64,000 nt of DNA. Source: Phytoactinopolyspora limicola. GTDB lineage: Bacteria > Actinomycetota > Actinomycetes > Jiangellales > Jiangellaceae. Below, one piece after another: positions 43,870 to 53,600 of this stretch. Each line of letters begins with the position of its first letter. Position 1 is the first letter of the stretch. A program made the position numbers and the translations under genes. The stretch is from NCBI RefSeq assembly GCF_011320225.1, contig NZ_JAAOEN010000004.1:62001-126000 (forward strand), given 5' to 3'. The notes beneath the pieces are model-generated. The model saw only the letters and a program-made list of their open reading frames with translations. It was not told the origin of the DNA and searched no databases.

Positions 43870-43964
43870 CCGTGCGCCGCCTCCAGTCCAATGGTCAGCG
43901 CGACACGGACTCGTTCCCTCCGCGGGCGCATCTCCTCCGTCGAGCGACCACTCCACTCACTCAT
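43866..43964 (-). CDS. Micro-ORF 1 of the gltB-gltD junction (32 aa)
   Basis: Its ATG overlaps the gltB stop (GGATGAG) behind TGGAGGTGGCGCACGG, i.e. GGAGG 9 nt before the start. The 95-bp period equals the ORF length of 99 bases minus the 4-base overlap, so the repeat propagates an unbroken chain of coupled ORFs from gltB to gltD. No similarity to a known peptide is recognised. Confidence 0.5.
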   Translation of the reverse strand: MSEWSGRSTEEMRPRRERVRVALTIGLEAAHG

Positions 43965-46900
43965 CCGTGCGCCACCTCCATCACAGCCGTGTCTACATCT
44001 CGTCCATCACGCTCGGCGGCGGCCTTGGCGGCGAGCACACGTTTGAAGTCGCGGGGCATGATCGTGGTGAATCTGCGCGCCGACTGCTCCCAGTCGGCCA
44101 GCAGCGCCTCCGCAACCGTGGATCCGGTTTCGTCGCGGTGCCGGGTGATGATGTCGCGCAGCCGGTCCAACGCATCCGCGGTCGGCTCCTCCATCTCCAC
44201 CATGTCCAGATTCACCCGCGACGGGTCGAGATCGAGGATGTACGCGGTACCACCGGACATACCGGCGGCGACGTTGCGGCCGGTGCGGCCCAGGATGACC
44301 GCGACCCCTCCGGTCATGTATTCGCAGGCGTGGTCGCCGACACCTTCGACCACCGCGGTGACACCGGAGTTGCGCACACAGAACCGTTCACCCGCCATCC
44401 CACGGATGTACAGCTCGCCACTGGTGGCGCCATACGCGGTGACATTGCCGGTGACGACGTTCTCCTCAGCGACGAACGTCGCCGACCGGTCCGGCCTGAC
44501 GATCACCCGTCCGCCGGACAGGCCCTTGCCGAGATAGTCGTTGGCATCACCCTCCAGCCGAAGGGTGACCCCGCGCGGCACGAAAGCACCAAACGACTGC
44601 CCGGCCGAACCGACCAGGGTGATGTCGATGGTGTCGTCCGGCAGTGCGTCGGTGCCGAATCGTTTGGTGACCTCATGGCCGAGCATCGTGCCCACGGTCC
44701 GGTTGACGTTGCGGATATTCACCTGGGCCCGCACCGGCTCACCATGCTCGAGTGCCTCGGTGGCCAGCGAGATGAGCTGGTTGTCCAGCGCCTTCTCCAG
44801 GCCGTGGTCCTGCCCGACCACCTGCCGCCGGGCGGCGCCGTCGGCCAGCTCGGGAACGTGCAGCAGCGGGGTGAGGTCGAGCCCGTTGGCTTTCCAGTGG
44901 TCGACGGCGGCGGTGGTGTCGAGCATCTCCGCGTGTCCGATCGCCTCGTCGAGGCTGCGGAACCCGAGCTGCGCCAGGTATTCGCGGACCTCCTCGGCGA
45001 TGTACTCGAAGAACGTGACGACGAAGTCCGCCTGGCCGGTGTAGCGCTTGCGCAGCTCCGGGTTCTGCGTGGCGATACCCACCGGGCACGTGTCCAGGTG
45101 GCACACCCGCATCATGACGCAGCCGGACACTACGAGCGGCGCCGTGGAGAAGCCGTACTCCTCCGCGCCCAGCAACGCCGCGATGACGACGTCGCGGCCG
45201 GTCTTGAGCTGGCCGTCGGTCTGGACGACGATGCGGTCGCGCAGCCCGTTGAGCAGCAGCGTCTGCTGAGTCTCGGCCAGGCCCAGCTCCCATGGCCCGC
45301 CGGCATGTTTGAGCGAGGTCAGCGGCGACGCGCCGGTGCCGCCGTCGTGCCCGGAGATCAGCACGACGTCGGCGTGTGCCTTGGACACCCCTGCGGCGAC
45401 CGTGCCGACCCCCACCTCGGCGACCAGCTTCACGTGCACCCGCGCCGACGGGTTGGAATTCTTGAGGTCGTGGATCAGCTGGGCGAGATCCTCGATGGAG
45501 TAGATGTCGTGGTGTGGGGGCGGCGAGATCAGGCCGACACCGGGGGTGGAATGCCGGGTCCGGGCGATCCACGGCCACACCTTGTTGCCGGGCAGCTGAC
45601 CACCTTCACCCGGCTTGGCGCCCTGGGCCATCTTGATCTGGAGATCGTCGGCGTTGGTCAGGTACTCCGACGTGACGCCGAAGCGGCCACTGGCGATCTG
45701 CTTGACGGCGCTGCGCCGCTCGGGGTCGTAGAGACGCTCCGGGTCCTCGCCGCCCTCACCGGTGTTGGACTTCGCGCCCAGCCGGTTCATCGCGATGGCC
45801 AGCGTCTCGTGCGCCTCCATGCTGATGGAGCCGTACGACATCGCCCCGGTGGAGAACCGCCGCACGATCGACTCGACCGGCTCGACCTCCTCGATCGGCA
45901 CCGGCTCCCGCTCACCCTCCTTGAAGGCGAACAGCCCACGCAGCGTCATCAGCCGCCGCGACTGCTCGTCTACTCGGTGGGTGTACTGCTTGAACACGTC
46001 GTAGCGCCCCGACCGGGTGGAATGCTGCAACCGGAAGACCGTCTCGGGGTCGAACAGGTGGTGTTCACCCTCGCGTCGCCACTGATACTCACCGCCGACG
46101 TCGAGCGTGCGATGTGCGGCGGCCAATCCGCCGGGCGGGTACGCGCTGACGTGCCGGCGGCGCACTTCCTCGGCGAGCACGTCCAGCCCGACCCCGCCGA
46201 GCCGCGACGTGGTGCCGGTGAAGTAGCGGTCGACGACGTCGCGCGCCAGCCCGATCGCCTCGAAGATCTGCGCCCCCGTATAGGAGGCCACGGTGGACAC
46301 CCCCATCTTGCTCATCACCTTGAGCACGCCCTTGCCGAGCGCCTTGATGAGGTTGGCCACGGCCTTCTCCGGCGCCAGGTCAGGCAGCAGAGTGCCGCGT
46401 CGGGCCAGATCTTCGACCGTCTCCATGGCCAGGTACGGGTTGACCGCCGCGGCGCCGTAGCCGATGAGAAGCGCGACATGATGGACTTCGCGCACGTCGC
46501 CGGCTTCGACCACCAGGCCCACGAACGTCCGGGTCTTCTCCCGGACGAGGTGGTGGTGGACGGCGGCGGTCAACAGCAGCGACGGGATCGGCGCCTGGGT
46601 GGCGTCGGAGTGGCGGTCGGACAGCACGATGATGCGAGCACCGGCGTCGATCGCCTTGGACGCTTCCTTGCAGATATCGTCCAGCCGGCGGGCCAGCGCC
46701 GCTCCCCCGCCCGCGACGTCGTAAAGCCCGCGGATGACGTGAGTGGCATAACCGGGCAGGTTGCCGTCCCGGTTGATGTGGATGATCTTGGCAAGGTCGT
46801 CGTTGTCGATGACGGGGAAGGGGACGACGACCTGCCGGCAGGACGCCGGCCCCGCGTCGAGCAGGTTGCCCTCCGGGCCGATAGTGCTGGCCAGCGACGT

Positions 46901-48517
46901 CACCAACTCTTCCCGGATGGCATCCAGTGGCGGGTTGGTGACCTGCGCGAACAGCTGAGCGAAGTAGTCGAAGAGCATCCGCGGCCGCTCCGACAGGGCG
47001 GCGATCGGAGTGTCGGTGCCCATCGAGCCGATCGGCTCGGCGCCGTTCTTCGCCATCGGCGTTAGGAGAATGCGCAGCTCTTCCTCGGTGTAGCCGAAGG
47101 TCTGCTGACGACGGGTGACACTGGCGTGCGTATGCACGATGTGCTCACGCTCGGGGAGATCGTTGAGGTGGATCAGACCGGCGTGCAGCCACTCGCTGTA
47201 CGGCTCGGCGCCGGCCAGCTCCTCCATGACCTCGTCGTCGCTGATCAGCCGGTGCTCGTCGAGATCGACGAGGAACATCCGGCCGGGTTCGAGGCGCCCC
47301 TTGCGGACAACCCGTGCCGGGTCGATGTCGAGCACGCCGGCCTCGGATGCCAGAACCACGAGACCGTCGTCGGTGACCCACCAACGGCCCGGCCGCAGGC
47401 CGTTGCGGTCCAGCACCGCACCCACCTGGGTGCCGTCGGTGAACACGACACACGCCGGACCGTCCCACGGCTCCATGACCGCACTGTGGAACTCGAAGAA
47501 GGCCCGCCGCTCAGGTGAAAGCCCGGCGTGGTTCTCCCACGCCTCGGGGATCATCATGCGCACCGCGTGCGGCAGGCTGCGCCCTCCGAGGTGGAGCAGC
47601 TCGAGCACTTCGTCGAAACTGGCGGAGTCGCTGCCCGACGGGTCGACGATGGGGAACAGCCGCGTCAGCTCGCCGGGAATGAGCTCACTGGCCAGCAGCG
47701 ACTCCCGGGCCCGCATCCAGTTGCGGTTGCCCTGCACGGTGTTGATCTCGCCGTTGTGGGCGACGTACCGGTACGGGTGCGCCAGCGGCCAGCTGGGGAA
47801 CGTGTTCGTGGAGAAGCGAGAGTGGACCACAGCCAGCGCGGAAGCGAACCGGTGATCGGAGAGATCCGGGAAGAACGGCTCCAGCTGACCGGTGGTCAGC
47901 ATGCCCTTGTACACCGTGGTACGGGCGGACAAACTCGGCAGGTACACACCGGCCTCGTGTTCGGCCCGCTTGCGCAGCGCATAGGCAAGCCGTTCCAGAT
48001 GCATCACGTCGGCCTCACCGGCGACGGCAACGAACAACTGCCGGAACCGCGGCATCACCGAGCGGGCGGTAGCACCCACCAGCGACGGCATCACCGGGAC
48101 GTCGCGCCACCCGAGCACCCGCAGGCCCTCCTCGGCCGCGATGCGCTCCACCGCGTCGGCACAACTTCCTGCCTGCTCGTCGTCGTCCGGCAGGAACGCC
48201 ATGCCGACCGCGTACGAACCAGCCTCCGGCAGCTCGAACTCGACTACTGCCCGCAGGAACGCGTCCGGGACCTGAACCAGGATGCCGGCGCCGTCGCCGG
48301 AGTCAGGTTCGGCACCCGAGGCACCCCGATGGTCGAGGTTGGCCAGCGCGGTGAGGCCGTGCCGGACGATCTGGTGACTTGCTTCCCCGTCGAGCGTGGC
48401 GACGAACGCCACACCGCAGGCGTCGTGCTCGAACCGGGGGTCGTACAAGCCCTGCGGCCCGGGCATCCCTGGGCGGGATACGAACGGGCTAGGCGGGACA
48501 GCAGGCGTGAGGCGCAT
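43961..48517 (-). CDS. gltB: Glutamate synthase large subunit
   Basis: 1518 residues, full length. Class II glutaminase domain with nucleophile Cys34 ([11 protein letters not shown]) after a 33-residue propeptide, and [21 protein letters not shown]. The central and FMN domains have [28 protein letters not shown] and [12 protein letters not shown]. The 3Fe-4S cysteines are in [15 protein letters not shown] (~1130-1145), followed by the C-terminal beta-helix ([14 protein letters not shown]). GGGAG lies 5 nt before the ATG at 48517. It makes glutamate in nitrogen assimilation with GltD. A GlnR-like box is 72 bases upstream. Its last codons seed the micro-ORF array. Confidence 0.97.
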   Translation of the reverse strand: MRLTPAVPPSPFVSRPGMPGPQGLYDPRFEHDACGVAFVATLDGEASHQIVRHGLTALANLDHRGASGAEPDSGDGAGILVQVPDAFLRAVVEFELPEAGSYAVGMAFLPDDDEQAGSCADAVERIAAEEGLRVLGWRDVPVMPSLVGATARSVMPRFRQLFVAVAGEADVMHLERLAYALRKRAEHEAGVYLPSLSARTTVYKGMLTTGQLEPFFPDLSDHRFASALAVVHSRFSTNTFPSWPLAHPYRYVAHNGEINTVQGNRNWMRARESLLASELIPGELTRLFPIVDPSGSDSASFDEVLELLHLGGRSLPHAVRMMIPEAWENHAGLSPERRAFFEFHSAVMEPWDGPACVVFTDGTQVGAVLDRNGLRPGRWWVTDDGLVVLASEAGVLDIDPARVVRKGRLEPGRMFLVDLDEHRLISDDEVMEELAGAEPYSEWLHAGLIHLNDLPEREHIVHTHASVTRRQQTFGYTEEELRILLTPMAKNGAEPIGSMGTDTPIAALSERPRMLFDYFAQLFAQVTNPPLDAIREELVTSLASTIGPEGNLLDAGPASCRQVVVPFPVIDNDDLAKIIHINRDGNLPGYATHVIRGLYDVAGGGAALARRLDDICKEASKAIDAGARIIVLSDRHSDATQAPIPSLLLTAAVHHHLVREKTRTFVGLVVEAGDVREVHHVALLIGYGAAAVNPYLAMETVEDLARRGTLLPDLAPEKAVANLIKALGKGVLKVMSKMGVSTVASYTGAQIFEAIGLARDVVDRYFTGTTSRLGGVGLDVLAEEVRRRHVSAYPPGGLAAAHRTLDVGGEYQWRREGEHHLFDPETVFRLQHSTRSGRYDVFKQYTHRVDEQSRRLMTLRGLFAFKEGEREPVPIEEVEPVESIVRRFSTGAMSYGSISMEAHETLAIAMNRLGAKSNTGEGGEDPERLYDPERRSAVKQIASGRFGVTSEYLTNADDLQIKMAQGAKPGEGGQLPGNKVWPWIARTRHSTPGVGLISPPPHHDIYSIEDLAQLIHDLKNSNPSARVHVKLVAEVGVGTVAAGVSKAHADVVLISGHDGGTGASPLTSLKHAGGPWELGLAETQQTLLLNGLRDRIVVQTDGQLKTGRDVVIAALLGAEEYGFSTAPLVVSGCVMMRVCHLDTCPVGIATQNPELRKRYTGQADFVVTFFEYIAEEVREYLAQLGFRSLDEAIGHAEMLDTTAAVDHWKANGLDLTPLLHVPELADGAARRQVVGQDHGLEKALDNQLISLATEALEHGEPVRAQVNIRNVNRTVGTMLGHEVTKRFGTDALPDDTIDITLVGSAGQSFGAFVPRGVTLRLEGDANDYLGKGLSGGRVIVRPDRSATFVAEENVVTGNVTAYGATSGELYIRGMAGERFCVRNSGVTAVVEGVGDHACEYMTGGVAVILGRTGRNVAAGMSGGTAYILDLDPSRVNLDMVEMEEPTADALDRLRDIITRHRDETGSTVAEALLADWEQSARRFTTIMPRDFKRVLAAKAAAERDGRDVDTAVMEVAHG

Positions 48518-48588
48518 CGGCACTCCCGTCGTCTTCGATCTGGCGGCGGGTGATCGGGACAGCGCTGGCCCTGGGAAGCTCTTGACGA

Positions 48589-48604
48589 GTTTCGTGGAGG
48601 TTAC
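48589..48604 (-). promoter_or_regulatory. GlnR-like box upstream of gltB
   Basis: On the minus strand GTAAC-CTCCAC-GAAAC matches the actinobacterial GlnR a/b-site pattern GTnAC-N6-GAAAC at every fixed position, 72 bases before the gltB start. Only one a/b pair is seen. Nitrogen control of gltBD by GlnR is known in related bacteria; binding here is inferred. Confidence 0.55.
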
Positions 48605-48631
48605 ATCATCAATGCCGGAAATTGTTGTGCT

Positions 48632-48650
48632 GTCTCACCAGAAGTGGGAC
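48632..48650. promoter_or_regulatory. Inverted repeat in the gltB upstream region
   Basis: GTCTCAC-CAGAA-GTGGGAC: 7-base arms with one mismatch, 115-133 bases upstream of gltB. A possible second operator; the binding protein is unknown. The remaining 48518-48839 gap shows no gene. Confidence 0.35.
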
Positions 48651-48839
48651 AACCAACTCCCGTGGTACGCCGGCGGCGATGCCGGGAAACGAACCCACGT
48701 CAGACTGCCGGATCGCGGCGCTACGTGCACTGTGTTAAGCCGACTTTACCGCATGTGTCGAGGTAGGGAGCGCATCACGGGTGCGGCGAGGGTGTGCCGC
48801 CGGTCTCCGCGTACCCCCGTTTCGTCATCATCGGTCAGC

Positions 48840-49976
48840 CTAGGGGTCGCGTGCAACGGTCTCGTCGTGTTTCTTATCACCAGAGGGCGTGTCGTCCTGG
48901 TCATCGATGTCGTCGACGCCCGACGTGTCCTGATCGACGTCCGACGCCGGGCCGTCACCAACCCCGGATCCGTCAGCCGGCTCTCCGTCGTCGCCGCTCG
49001 GCTCTCCGTCGTCGCCGGCGCTCGGGCCGTCGTCGTCGGGTTTGGTGTCGCCGGGTCTGGTGTCGCCGGGTTTGGTGTCGTCGGTCGCGTACGAGCCGAG
49101 CAGGTCAGCCGGCTCCTCACGCCCCGGCCGCCGACGGGCGGAGACGATGAAGTACACGACGGCCCCGACGAACAGCAACGCCGACACCCACTGGTTGACC
49201 CGCAACCCGAGGATCTCGTTCGCCTCGTCGATGCGCAGGTACTCGAACAGGCTACGTCCCAGGGTGTACCCGGCCACATACAGCGCGAACACCCGGCCAT
49301 GCCCGAGCCGGAACCGGCGATCGGCCCAGATCAGCAGGCCGGCGATCGCGAACGCCCACAACGACTCGTACAGGAAGGTGGGGTGATACAGGCCTTCCAG
49401 CAGCACCGGCTCACCGTCCGGGCCAACCACGGCCCGGCCGTTCTCCATCTGATGGATCTCCAGGCCCCACGGCAGGTCGGTCTGGCGCCCGTAGAGCTCG
49501 TTGTTGAAGTAGTTCCCCCACCGGCCGATCCCCTGCGCGATGAGGATGCCAGGTGCCAGGGCGTCCGCCATCGCCGGCAGCGGGATACCCCGTCTGCGGC
49601 AGGCGATCCACGCCCCGAGCGCACCACCGGCGATGGCACCCCAGATGCCGATGCCGCCTTCCCAGATCTCGAAGATCCGCATGGCGTCCCGGCCTTCACC
49701 GAAATAGAGCTGATGATCGGTGATGACGTGGTAGATGCGGGCGCCGATGATACCGAACGGCACCGCCCAGATGGCGATGTCGCTCACCGCCGCCGGGACC
49801 CCACCACGGGCCGCCCAGCGCCGGGTGCCCAACCAGATGGCGACCACGATGCCGGCGATGATGGCCAGCGCGTACGCACGCAGTGGCACCGGCCCAAGGT
49901 TCCACACGCCACGATCCGGGCTGGGAATCGACGCCGGGAGCATGGCCGGCACCATCGCCGGGGAGATCATCGTCAT
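48840..49976 (-). CDS. lgt: Prolipoprotein diacylglyceryl transferase
   Basis: 378 residues. About seven membrane segments with PLRAYALAIIAGIVVAIWL, GIIGARIYHVITDH, GGIGIWGAIAGGALGAWIA and the Lgt signature GRWGNYFNNELYG (~150). It transfers diacylglycerol to the lipobox Cys of prolipoproteins, e.g. the product at 60859. The C-terminal ~90 residues are an acidic Asp/Gly/Pro tail (repeats of PGDTKP and GDDGEP) absent from standard Lgt. No strong ribosome-binding site is visible; ATGs at 49970 and 49955 are alternatives. Its position after trpBA is the usual actinobacterial layout. Confidence 0.95.
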   Translation of the reverse strand: MTMISPAMVPAMLPASIPSPDRGVWNLGPVPLRAYALAIIAGIVVAIWLGTRRWAARGGVPAAVSDIAIWAVPFGIIGARIYHVITDHQLYFGEGRDAMRIFEIWEGGIGIWGAIAGGALGAWIACRRRGIPLPAMADALAPGILIAQGIGRWGNYFNNELYGRQTDLPWGLEIHQMENGRAVVGPDGEPVLLEGLYHPTFLYESLWAFAIAGLLIWADRRFRLGHGRVFALYVAGYTLGRSLFEYLRIDEANEILGLRVNQWVSALLFVGAVVYFIVSARRRPGREEPADLLGSYATDDTKPGDTRPGDTKPDDDGPSAGDDGEPSGDDGEPADGSGVGDGPASDVDQDTSGVDDIDDQDDTPSGDKKHDETVARDP

Positions 49977-50023
49977 GGAGAGACCGTACCGGTCCGAGCT
50001 GTTCGGCTAACAGCCCGTTGGTG

Positions 50024-50044
50024 AGGGTCCGTCTGACGGACCCT
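50024..50044. terminator. Hairpin over the stop codon of the DsbA-like gene
   Basis: AGGGTCCGTC-T-GACGGACCCT, a 10-bp inverted repeat (about 8 bp pairable). It reaches into the TAG stop of the DsbA-like gene and precedes lgt. Confidence 0.55.
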
Positions 50045-50870
50045 AGTCATCGGCGGCGCCGTCCTCGTCGTCGTCCTGATCGGCCTCGGAGTCGTCATCC
50101 GCGTCGTCGCCGTCGTCGCTGGTGTCGTCGTCCGCGCCGTCGTCGTCGCCGGCGGGCTGGTCGGCACCGGCAGCAGCCTGCTGAACCGCGGCGGCCAGGT
50201 TCTCCGGGGTCCAATCACCGACCGGTTCTCCGTTGACGAAGATCGACGGAGTACCGGTGATCTCGGCGGCTCGGGCCGCGTCCACCATCGAGCGAGCCCA
50301 GTCCGAGTAGTCGCCGTCTCGTACGCAGCTGGAGTAGTCGCCGCCGATACCGATGTCGTCACCGAGGCTCACCAGCGCGTTGTTCGTCCATTGCTGTGGT
50401 GCGGCGAAGGCGGCCTTGACGAACTCGTCGGCCATACCCTCGTCGGCGGCACAAGCCAGGGCGTTGTTGGCGCGCCGGGAGCTGTTCTGCCCCGTGTAGT
50501 CCACCGGGCTGTAGACCACGTTGACCTCACCGGCCTCGACCCACTGGTCGATCATCGCGGCGTTGGTCTGCTCAAAAGTCTGGCAGTGCGGACAGAGGAA
50601 ATCCATCCAATTGGTGATGGTGACCGGAGCGTCCGGATCGCCGACCATGATGCCGTCGTTATCACCCAGCGACGCCTGCGGGACCGCCACCGGCCCGTCG
50701 TCGTCTCCGCCACGATTGCTGATCACCGCGACGGCGATGATCACCACACCCACCAGGACCGCGGCAGCAATGCCGAAGCGCATCATGCGCTCGCGAGCGC
50801 GGTCCTTACGAGCCTGCTCCTCGCGCATCGCCTTGACCCGCTCACGGGCCTCCGCCTTCTTGGAGCTCAT
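50043..50870 (-). CDS. Membrane-anchored DsbA-like thiol-disulfide oxidoreductase
   Basis: 275 residues. A basic N-terminus (KKAEARERVKAMREEQARKDRARER), one membrane helix (~33-51), then a thioredoxin-4/DsbA domain outside the cell with redox motif CPHC (Cys93, Cys96), helical insert and cis-Pro region TGTPSIFVNGEPVGDW. The C-terminal ~45 residues are almost all Asp/Glu/Ala/Gly. AAAGG precedes the ATG at 50870. Likely disulfide formation in exported proteins; neighbours lgt and trp are positional only. Confidence 0.88.
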   Translation of the reverse strand: MSSKKAEARERVKAMREEQARKDRARERMMRFGIAAAVLVGVVIIAVAVISNRGGDDDGPVAVPQASLGDNDGIMVGDPDAPVTITNWMDFLCPHCQTFEQTNAAMIDQWVEAGEVNVVYSPVDYTGQNSSRRANNALACAADEGMADEFVKAAFAAPQQWTNNALVSLGDDIGIGGDYSSCVRDGDYSDWARSMVDAARAAEITGTPSIFVNGEPVGDWTPENLAAAVQQAAAGADQPAGDDDGADDDTSDDGDDADDDSEADQDDDEDGAADD

Positions 50871-51042
50871 CAGCTGCCTTTCTGAGATCACCTGAACTGT
50901 GTGTTCGCGTGCGCCGCCCCACGCGGGAGACGCCCTCGACGCGCCACGCGGAGGAATGCCGTCGACGACGGTACAACTTCCGTCGCGCCGTGGCGAGTTC
51001 CCGGCCCAAGATTACGGTTCGGTCACCGCATGTCCAGGGGCC

Positions 51043-51837
51043 TTACCGCTGGCGGACCCCCTGGGCGAGATCGGCCGCGACCGCGGCGACGGCACGTGCG
51101 CCCGCGGCGGCGTCATCCGCCTCGAGCAACGGGCGCACGAAGGCCGAGCCAACGATGACACCATCGGCGAAACCGGCTACCTGCGCCGCCTGCGCCGCGT
51201 TAGACACCCCGAGCCCCACCGCCACTGGTAAGTCAGTGACCCGGCGGGTGCGCTCCACCAGACCCGCGGCAGCGTCCCCTACCTGCTCCCGAGTACCGGT
51301 GACACCCATGGTGGAGGCTGCGTACACGAATCCCCGGCAGGCGTCGGCGGTGAACGCGACGCGTTCGTCAGTGGACGACGGTGCCACCAGGAAGACGGTG
51401 TCGAGGTCATGCCGCCGGGCGGCCGGCAACCATTCGCCGGCCTCGTCGGGGATCAGATCAGGGGTAATCGCCCCGGCGCCGCCGGCAGCGGCGAGATCAC
51501 GGGTGAACGCATCGACGCCGTACCGGTCGATCGGATTCCAGTACGACATCACCAACACCGGGGCGCCGGTGCTGGCCACCGCCTCCACGGTGCGCAACAC
51601 GTCGCGGGTGTTGATGCCTTGCCGCAGCGCTGCCTCAACCGCCGCCTGGATGACCGGGCCGTCCATGAGGGGGTCGCTGTAGGGCAAACCCACCTCGACG
51701 ACGTCCACCCCGGCATCGATCATCGCCTTCAGCGCGTCGATCGCGCCGTCAGCGGTGGGGTAACCGGCAGGCAGGTAGCCGACCAGCGCGGCACGCCCCT
51801 CGGCGCGCGCCTTCTCGAACACCGCCAGGGTCGTCAT
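51043..51837 (-). CDS. trpA: Tryptophan synthase alpha subunit
   Basis: 264 residues. Cleaves indole-3-glycerol phosphate to indole. Catalytic Glu48 and Asp59 in [29 protein letters not shown] and [17 protein letters not shown] follow, with the phosphate site [13 protein letters not shown]. The ATG overlaps the trpB stop (ATGA). Translation is coupled to trpB, its partner in the alpha2-beta2 complex. Confidence 0.97.
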   Translation of the reverse strand: MTTLAVFEKARAEGRAALVGYLPAGYPTADGAIDALKAMIDAGVDVVEVGLPYSDPLMDGPVIQAAVEAALRQGINTRDVLRTVEAVASTGAPVLVMSYWNPIDRYGVDAFTRDLAAAGGAGAITPDLIPDEAGEWLPAARRHDLDTVFLVAPSSTDERVAFTADACRGFVYAASTMGVTGTREQVGDAAAGLVERTRRVTDLPVAVGLGVSNAAQAAQVAGFADGVIVGSAFVRPLLEADDAAAGARAVAAVAADLAQGVRQR

Positions 51838-53066
51838 GGCGCGTCTCCCTCCAGCAAGCCGAACCAGCGAGCCGCCGTATCCACGTCCTTGTCGCCCCGC
51901 CCGGAGAGGTTCACCAGAATCACCGCGTCCGGACCGAGTTCGGCGCCGAGATGGCGGGCCCCGGCGAGCGCGTGGGCGCTCTCGATGGCGGGGATGATCC
52001 CTTCGGTGCGGCACAGCAGCCGGAACGCCTCCATAGCCTCGGCGTCGGTGACCGACCGGTAGTGCGCCCGGCCGGAATCCCTCAACCAGGAATGCTCCGG
52101 CCCGACGCCCGGGTAGTCCAGACCCGCGGAGATGGAATGCGACTCGATCGTCTGCCCGTACTCGTCCTGGAGCAGGTAGGAGCGGGCGCCGTGCAAGACG
52201 CCGGGGGTTCCCGCGCTGATGGTGGCGGCGTGCCGCCCCGTCTCGACCCCGTCACCGCCGGCCTCGAAACCGTAAAGGGCCACGTCAGCGTCATCGATGA
52301 AGGCGTGGAAGATGCCGATGGCATTGGAGCCGCCACCAACACAGGCCGCCACGGCGTTGGGCAGCTTTCCGGTCAGCTCCAGGACCTGCTGGCGGGCCTC
52401 GACCCCGATGATGCGCTGGAGATCTCGGACCAACGTGGGGAACGGATGTGGCCCGGCCACCGTGCCGAAGACGTAATTGGTGGTGTCGACGTTGGTGACC
52501 CAGTCGCGCAGGGCTTCGTTGATCGCGTCCTTCAAAGTGCGCGAGCCCGTCGACACCGGAACGACGGTAGCCCCCAGCAACTCCATGCGGGCCACGTTCA
52601 GTGCCTGCCGGCGGGTATCTTCCTCGCCCATGTAGATCACACACTCGAGCCCCATCAGCGCCGCCGCCGTCGCGGTCGCCACGCCATGCTGGCCGGCGCC
52701 GGTCTCGGCGATGACCCGCTTCTTGCCGATCCGCTTGGTCAGCAAGGCCTGCCCGAGCACATTGTTGATCTTGTGCGAGCCGGTGTGGTTGAGGTCCTCA
52801 CGCTTGAGCAGTACCCGAGCGCCCGCCGCGGCCTCGGCACCGAAGCGGGCCGCCTCGGTGACCGGCGTAGGACGCCCGGTGTAGGACTTCAGCAGCCCGT
52901 CGAGCTCAGTGGAAAAGGCGGGGTCGGCCACCGCGGCCTGATACTCGCGGTCGAGTTCGTCGAGGGCCGCCACCAGGGCCTCGGGTACATACCGGCCGCC
53001 ATAGGGGCCGAACCGGCCCGGCGCATCGGATGGGAGGGTGGCGCTCGGATTGTCGCTCACGCACAT
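51834..53066 (-). CDS. trpB: Tryptophan synthase beta subunit
   Basis: 410 residues. Joins indole and serine using PLP; Lys99 in [20 protein letters not shown] is the Schiff-base lysine. [15 protein letters not shown] at the start and [15 protein letters not shown] (PLP phosphate site, ~230) are typical. GGGAGG lies 9 nt before the ATG. trpC, normally just upstream, is 3.3 kb away behind an inserted cassette, so trpBA probably needs its own promoter in the 534-base gap to 53600. Confidence 0.97.
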   Translation of the reverse strand: MCVSDNPSATLPSDAPGRFGPYGGRYVPEALVAALDELDREYQAAVADPAFSTELDGLLKSYTGRPTPVTEAARFGAEAAAGARVLLKREDLNHTGSHKINNVLGQALLTKRIGKKRVIAETGAGQHGVATATAAALMGLECVIYMGEEDTRRQALNVARMELLGATVVPVSTGSRTLKDAINEALRDWVTNVDTTNYVFGTVAGPHPFPTLVRDLQRIIGVEARQQVLELTGKLPNAVAACVGGGSNAIGIFHAFIDDADVALYGFEAGGDGVETGRHAATISAGTPGVLHGARSYLLQDEYGQTIESHSISAGLDYPGVGPEHSWLRDSGRAHYRSVTDAEAMEAFRLLCRTEGIIPAIESAHALAGARHLGAELGPDAVILVNLSGRGDKDVDTAARWFGLLEGDAP

Positions 53067-53199
53067 GACAGTAGTCCTCCCCGTGGCGACGCCGAAACGC
53101 GGGGCAGTACGACCGACGGCGCATCATCCGTTCGGCCGCGTTCTTCACAAACTCATTGACGTGAGGTCATTGGACGCCCTAGTTTTCTGCGCACCGCAA

Positions 53200-53215
53200 G
53201 TTACTCGCGCGTAAC
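53200..53215. promoter_or_regulatory. Palindrome upstream of trpB
   Basis: GTTAC-TCGCGC-GTAAC, 134-149 bases before the trpB start. It could be an operator for the displaced trpBA promoter; there is no direct support. No leader peptide with tandem Trp codons was found here. Confidence 0.3.
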
Positions 53216-53338
53216 AGCGCAGATCCACTCCCACCCGGCACCCACCGGGTGATCACGTTCCGGCTGAACCTGCCGGACGAGCACCATCCCCAGGGCCGGC
53301 CCGGGCTTTGCTCCCCGCACCAAGTCCGGGCCGGTCAC

Positions 53339-53450
53339 CCCACACCCCCACACCCCCACACCCCCCACACCCCCACACCCCCCACACCCCCACACCCCCC
53401 ACACCCCCACACCCCCCACACCCCCACACCCCCCACACCCCCCACACCCC
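53339..53450. repeat. CCCCCACAC minisatellite (17-bp period), G-quadruplex candidate
   Basis: About 112 bases of C5-6 runs separated by ACA, with a unit close to ACACCCCCACACCCCCC repeated about six times. On the minus strand (sense strand of trpBA) this gives G5-6 runs with TGT loops, an ideal G-quadruplex pattern. No coding sequence is credible here. Confidence 0.95.
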
Positions 53451-53452
53451 GG

Positions 53453-53573
53453 GTGATCGTCAGCTGATTTCTGCCCTCACCCCCAGTGATCGAAGTCAGG
53501 ATCCGGTCGCTATGGCGACACCAAACTGCTGACGATCACTGGGGGTGAGGGGCAGAAATCAGCTGACGATCAC
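53453..53573. repeat. 40-bp inverted repeat, TGATCGT-tipped, before the Tat/GMC cassette
   Basis: Arm 53453-53492 (GTGATCGTCAGCTGATTTCT and onward) pairs with 53533-53573 with one bulged G. The 40-base centre contains the element copy 53486-53519 that matches 31717-31750. Could act as a terminator/insulator at the cassette border. Confidence 0.85.
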
Positions 53574-53600
53574 TGAGGTATTGAATGAAAGACGTGCACT

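Larger units (their letters stand above)
43684..43968. repeat. Perfect tandem repeat, 95 bp x 3, between gltB and gltD
   Basis: Units start at 43684, 43779 and 43874 (each GCGCCGCCTCCAGTCCAATG...) and are identical over all 95 bases; a partial match GCGCC-CCTCCA continues into the gltB end. Each unit read on the minus strand carries GGAGGCGGCGCACGGATGAG, a ribosome-binding site plus a stop-start overlap. Perfect identity implies recent expansion. Confidence 0.97.

Noticed and set aside
43637-47065. A 1142-codon open frame opposite to gltB
   Set aside because: Antisense shadow of gltB; high GC at third positions suppresses stops on the other strand. No family motifs, and gltB is unmistakable.
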